Of a stretch of 64,000 nucleotides of DNA, positions 61,498 through 64,000 are shown one piece after another. Position 1 is the stretch's first letter. Every line of letters starts with the position of its first letter. A model generated the notes under the pieces. The model did not search any database. It was not told where the DNA came from and was given only the letters and a program-made list of their open reading frames with translations. Source of the DNA: Bradyrhizobium manausense (GTDB taxonomy: Bacteria > Pseudomonadota > Alphaproteobacteria > Rhizobiales > Xanthobacteraceae); contig NZ_LJYG01000094.1 in the NCBI RefSeq assembly GCF_001440035.1, positions 154,767 through 218,766 of the forward strand, written 5' to 3'. The position numbers were made by a program, and so were the translations under genes.

Positions 61498-62273
61498 CAA
61501 AGCACGTCCTTGAAAACGGGCGTGCGCTTCTCCATGAAAGCCCGCATCGCTTCCTTGGAATCCTCGTGCTGCGTCATCTCCACCGTGAGGTTCTGCTCGA
61601 AACGATAGCCGTCCTTCAGGCCCATCGTTTCGACCGTATTGATCGCGCGCTTGGCAAGCTTCAGCGCCATCGGGCTCTTCTTGGCGATCTCGGCCGCCAT
61701 CCTCATGGCTGACGGCATCAGCTCTTCCCGAGGCAGGCAGTCCTCGATGATGCCACGGCGATAGAGCTCGGCCGCAGGCACCCGGTAACCGGTCAACACC
61801 ATGCGGCGCGCGAGCGTATGCGGGATGATCCGCATCGTATGCCGCACCCCGCCCATCAGCCCGACATCGATCTCCGGCAGGCCGAAGACCGCATTCTCGG
61901 ACGCCAGGATGATGTCCGAGCAAAGCGCGAGGCCGAGGCCGGCTCCCAGCGCCGGGCCATTCACCGCCGCGATCACCGGCTTGTTGGATTCGATGATGCA
62001 GAAGCCTACCTCGCGAGCGCGCCGCAGATGCCGATAGGTGTCGCCCGGCACCGCGCCGACCTTGCCGCGCGATTTGATGTCGGCTCCCGCCGAAAAGGTC
62101 TTTCCGGCGCCGGTCAACACGATCACCCGCACCGACGGGGTCTCGTTCAGTTCGTCGAAGACCGCGATGAACTCCTCGACGAACTCCTTGGATTGTGCGT
62201 TCACCGGTGGCGCATCCATCGTTACAATCGCGATGTGATCCTTGATCTCGGTCTTGATCAGATTGTTGTCCAT
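61497..62273 (-). CDS. Enoyl-CoA hydratase/isomerase (crotonase family)
   Basis: A 258-residue crotonase-fold protein with the oxyanion-hole segments AGADIKSRG and NGPALGAGLGLALCSD, and both candidate acidic residues in ILASENAVFGLPEIDVG. It would hydrate the double bond made by the dehydrogenases on either side. The start overlaps the preceding stop (TAATG). Confidence 0.93.
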   Translation of the reverse strand: MDNNLIKTEIKDHIAIVTMDAPPVNAQSKEFVEEFIAVFDELNETPSVRVIVLTGAGKTFSAGADIKSRGKVGAVPGDTYRHLRRAREVGFCIIESNKPVIAAVNGPALGAGLGLALCSDIILASENAVFGLPEIDVGLMGGVRHTMRIIPHTLARRMVLTGYRVPAAELYRRGIIEDCLPREELMPSAMRMAAEIAKKSPMALKLAKRAINTVETMGLKDGYRFEQNLTVEMTQHEDSKEAMRAFMEKRTPVFKDVL

Positions 62274-63403
62274 TAAGTCCTCCCGCGGCCATAGCCGCTT
62301 TCGCGTTCGACAAATTCCAGGCGCAGCTGTTCAGGTTGGCCCAGCATGGCATTGAGATTGATGGCGCGTTTCAGATAGAGCCCGATATCGCATTCGTCGG
62401 TGTAGCCCATGGCACCATGAAGGTGCACCGCGCGCCGGCAGATCGAAAACGCGGCTTCGCCAGCGCGCGCCTTGGCCGCCAGCACCGCGAGCTCCGCCGC
62501 ATCGTCATCCTTTGCCTGTAATGCATCGACCGCGTTGACCACGGCGGCAGCCGCAAAATCCGCCTCGATCCACATGTCGACAAGCCGATGCTGAATGGCC
62601 TGGAAGCTGGCGATCGGCTTGCCGAACTGCACGCGGTCGCTCGTGTAGGCAATGGTGAGCTCAAGCGCTTTCGACGCCACTCCGGTCAGCTCGGCGGCGA
62701 GTGCCAAACGCGTATGCAGGATGGCCCGCCGGAGCAGATCCTCGCAGCGGTTCGCGCGCGACAGCACGCGATCCGCCGGCACCGCACAATCGGAAAACGA
62801 GATGGTCGCAAGCGCACCGCCGTCAACTCCGGCCCGTTCCGAAATCGCCAAACCTGGCGCATCGGCAGCGACGCTGAGGAGTATGACGCCGTCGGCGCTC
62901 CGGGCGACCACAAGGAAGTCCGTTGCTGCACGCGCGGCATCGACGAAGCGCATCTCGCCCGACAGCAAGATGCTGCCATTGACGCTGCGTGCGGTCATCG
63001 GCTTCGCACCGGACGTCCATGCCGGTACGGCGATGATCTCGCCGCTGGTCATTCCAGCCGCAAGACGGCTGCGCTCCGCACCCGGCGAAGCTCCACCGAC
63101 CAGCGTCGCAGCGAAGACGGAGGCTGCACCGGTCGGCTCGGCGATCAACGCTCGCCCCAGCGCCTCACTAAGCACGGTCTGCTCGCGCAGCCCGAGGCCC
63201 GCGCCACCGCATTCCTGCGGCAGCAACAATCCGATCCAGCCCGCTTCAGCCATCGCAGACCAGATCAGCGGGTCCATGGTGCCGCCGCGTCCGCGCCTCT
63301 CGCGCATTGCCTTTGCTCCCGGAAAGCGGCCGGCAAAGCCGGTGACGCTGTCGCTAAGCATCACGAGTGTACCATCGGGATCGTCGAGCATCAGTTTGGG
63401 CAT
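62273..63403 (-). CDS. Acyl-CoA dehydrogenase, partner-type
   Basis: A 376-residue acyl-CoA dehydrogenase-like protein with Gly-rich LPQECGGAGLGLREQ and a C-terminal HGAMGYTDECDIGLYLKRA. It lacks the usual Y(S/T)EPxAGSD flavin motif and the GTxEIQ end motif, like the non-catalytic or second subunit of the heteromeric (alpha2beta2) acyl-CoA dehydrogenases seen in sterol and terpenoid degradation. Together with the gene at 60340 it may form one enzyme; this is inferred. Confidence 0.85.
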   Translation of the reverse strand: MPKLMLDDPDGTLVMLSDSVTGFAGRFPGAKAMRERRGRGGTMDPLIWSAMAEAGWIGLLLPQECGGAGLGLREQTVLSEALGRALIAEPTGAASVFAATLVGGASPGAERSRLAAGMTSGEIIAVPAWTSGAKPMTARSVNGSILLSGEMRFVDAARAATDFLVVARSADGVILLSVAADAPGLAISERAGVDGGALATISFSDCAVPADRVLSRANRCEDLLRRAILHTRLALAAELTGVASKALELTIAYTSDRVQFGKPIASFQAIQHRLVDMWIEADFAAAAVVNAVDALQAKDDDAAELAVLAAKARAGEAAFSICRRAVHLHGAMGYTDECDIGLYLKRAINLNAMLGQPEQLRLEFVERESGYGRGRT

Positions 63404-63458
63404 GGTCTCTGCTTTTCTGTGGCACCTTTTTCAGCGGGCGCACAGCGGTGCGCCGGGC

Positions 63459-64000
63459 TCAGTTCGGCAACGCGTGATCCTTGAACAGTTCGCGCAGCTT
63501 GGTCTTTTGCAGCTTTCCGGTTGCGGTGTGGGGCAACTCGTTCACGAAGACGACGTCGTCGGGCAACCACCATTTGGCGACGCGGACGGACATGTAGTCC
63601 AGGATGTCCTCGCGCGCGGGATCGGTGTCTGGCTTTCGGACCACGACCAGGAGCGGCCGCTCCTGCCACTTCGGGTGCGGCAGACCGATGACCGCTGCCT
63701 CCTGTACGGCCGGATGGGCAACCGCGACATTCTCGAGATCGATCGAGGAGATCCATTCGCCGCCGGACTTGATCACGTCCTTCGAGCGATCGGTGATCTG
63801 GATGTAGCCATCGGGATCGATCGTCGCGACATCGCCCGTCGCGAACCAGCCTTCGGCATCCAACACTGCGCCGCCCTCCCCCTTGAAGTAGCCCGCGGCA
63901 ACCCACGGGCCGCGCACCATCAGATTTCCGGCGCTTGCGCCGTCATGCGGAAGCGGTGTTCCGTCTTCGTCGACGATCCTGAGCTCGACGCCATAGATCG
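63459..64000 (-). CDS. AMP-forming acyl-CoA ligase, C-terminal part (cut by window edge)
   Basis: The frame stays open through position 64000, so only the last 180 residues are visible. They contain the adenylation-domain end: [67 protein letters not shown] and the catalytic-lysine region [14 protein letters not shown]. It activates a fatty or other carboxylic acid to its CoA ester, presumably the input of the acyl-CoA dehydrogenases that follow. Confidence 0.92.
   Translation of the reverse strand, partial: IYGVELRIVDEDGTPLPHDGASAGNLMVRGPWVAAGYFKGEGGAVLDAEGWFATGDVATIDPDGYIQITDRSKDVIKSGGEWISSIDLENVAVAHPAVQEAAVIGLPHPKWQERPLLVVVRKPDTDPAREDILDYMSVRVAKWWLPDDVVFVNELPHTATGKLQKTKLRELFKDHALPN

Noticed and set aside
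61498-62352. N-terminal extension making a 670-residue acyl-CoA dehydrogenase
   Set aside because: The extension is an out-of-frame reading of the enoyl-CoA hydratase gene; the dehydrogenase has its own TGATG-coupled start at 61497.

Overview
This is a GC-rich window whose gene content points to an alphaproteobacterium of the Rhizobiales, most like Bradyrhizobium: many catabolic ABC importers, LysR and IclR regulators, acyl-CoA enzymes, a CO-dehydrogenase-type molybdenum hydroxylase, and a CpaA-F/Tad pilus locus. The taxon is inferred from gene content and style, not from a marker gene. I saw no rRNA, tRNA, CRISPR array, transposase or phage gene.

Layout. (1) 0-7 kb, minus strand: a polar amino-acid-type ABC importer (binding protein and two permeases), two tandem shikimate/quinate dehydrogenase paralogues, a CaiB-type CoA-transferase, a MaoC hydratase, a VOC protein and a PanE-like reductase, with a divergent LysR gene. 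(2) 8-18.7 kb: a second LysR gene, then a minus-strand operon with a PotDBCA-type importer, a three-subunit molybdenum hydroxylase (CoxS, CoxL, CoxM) and an amidase. This looks like uptake and hydroxylation of a nitrogen-containing, probably heterocyclic, compound. (3) 19-24 kb, minus: MFS carrier, alpha/beta hydrolase, a flavin reductase fused to an IclR-type effector domain, a luciferase-like monooxygenase and a VOC protein. A broken IclR regulator lies beside a clear palindrome in front of this operon. (4) 25-37.9 kb, minus: a complete-looking Tad/Flp pilus operon with unusual order and an embedded ICMT-family membrane methyltransferase. (5) 38-47.3 kb, minus: a type I secretion pair (HlyD-like adaptor, ABC exporter) with its probable substrate, a roughly 1,890-residue repeat adhesin. 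(6) 47.3-50.3 kb: a gene-poor stretch with one likely hypothetical gene, one small ORF, palindromes and a decayed VCBS-repeat fragment. (7) 50.3-64 kb, almost all minus: a Baeyer-Villiger-type monooxygenase, a double-SDR fusion, a SnoaL-like protein, an NDP-forming acyl-CoA synthetase, an SMP-30-type lactonase, an orphan binding protein, an SDR, a divergent IclR regulator, two acyl-CoA dehydrogenases, an enoyl-CoA hydratase and a truncated acyl-CoA ligase at the right edge.

How it fits together. Regions 4 and 5 form about 22 kb of surface-attachment functions on one strand (pilus plus secreted adhesin). Regions 1, 2, 3 and 7 are four separate catabolic modules, each with its own transport or regulator. 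Region 7 reads as ketone to lactone to hydroxy acid to CoA thioester to beta-oxidation. The least ordinary items are the reductase-IclR fusion beside a dead IclR gene, the methyltransferase inside the pilus operon, the BVMO with a substituted fingerprint histidine, the double SDR, and the VCBS remnant upstream of the intact adhesin.
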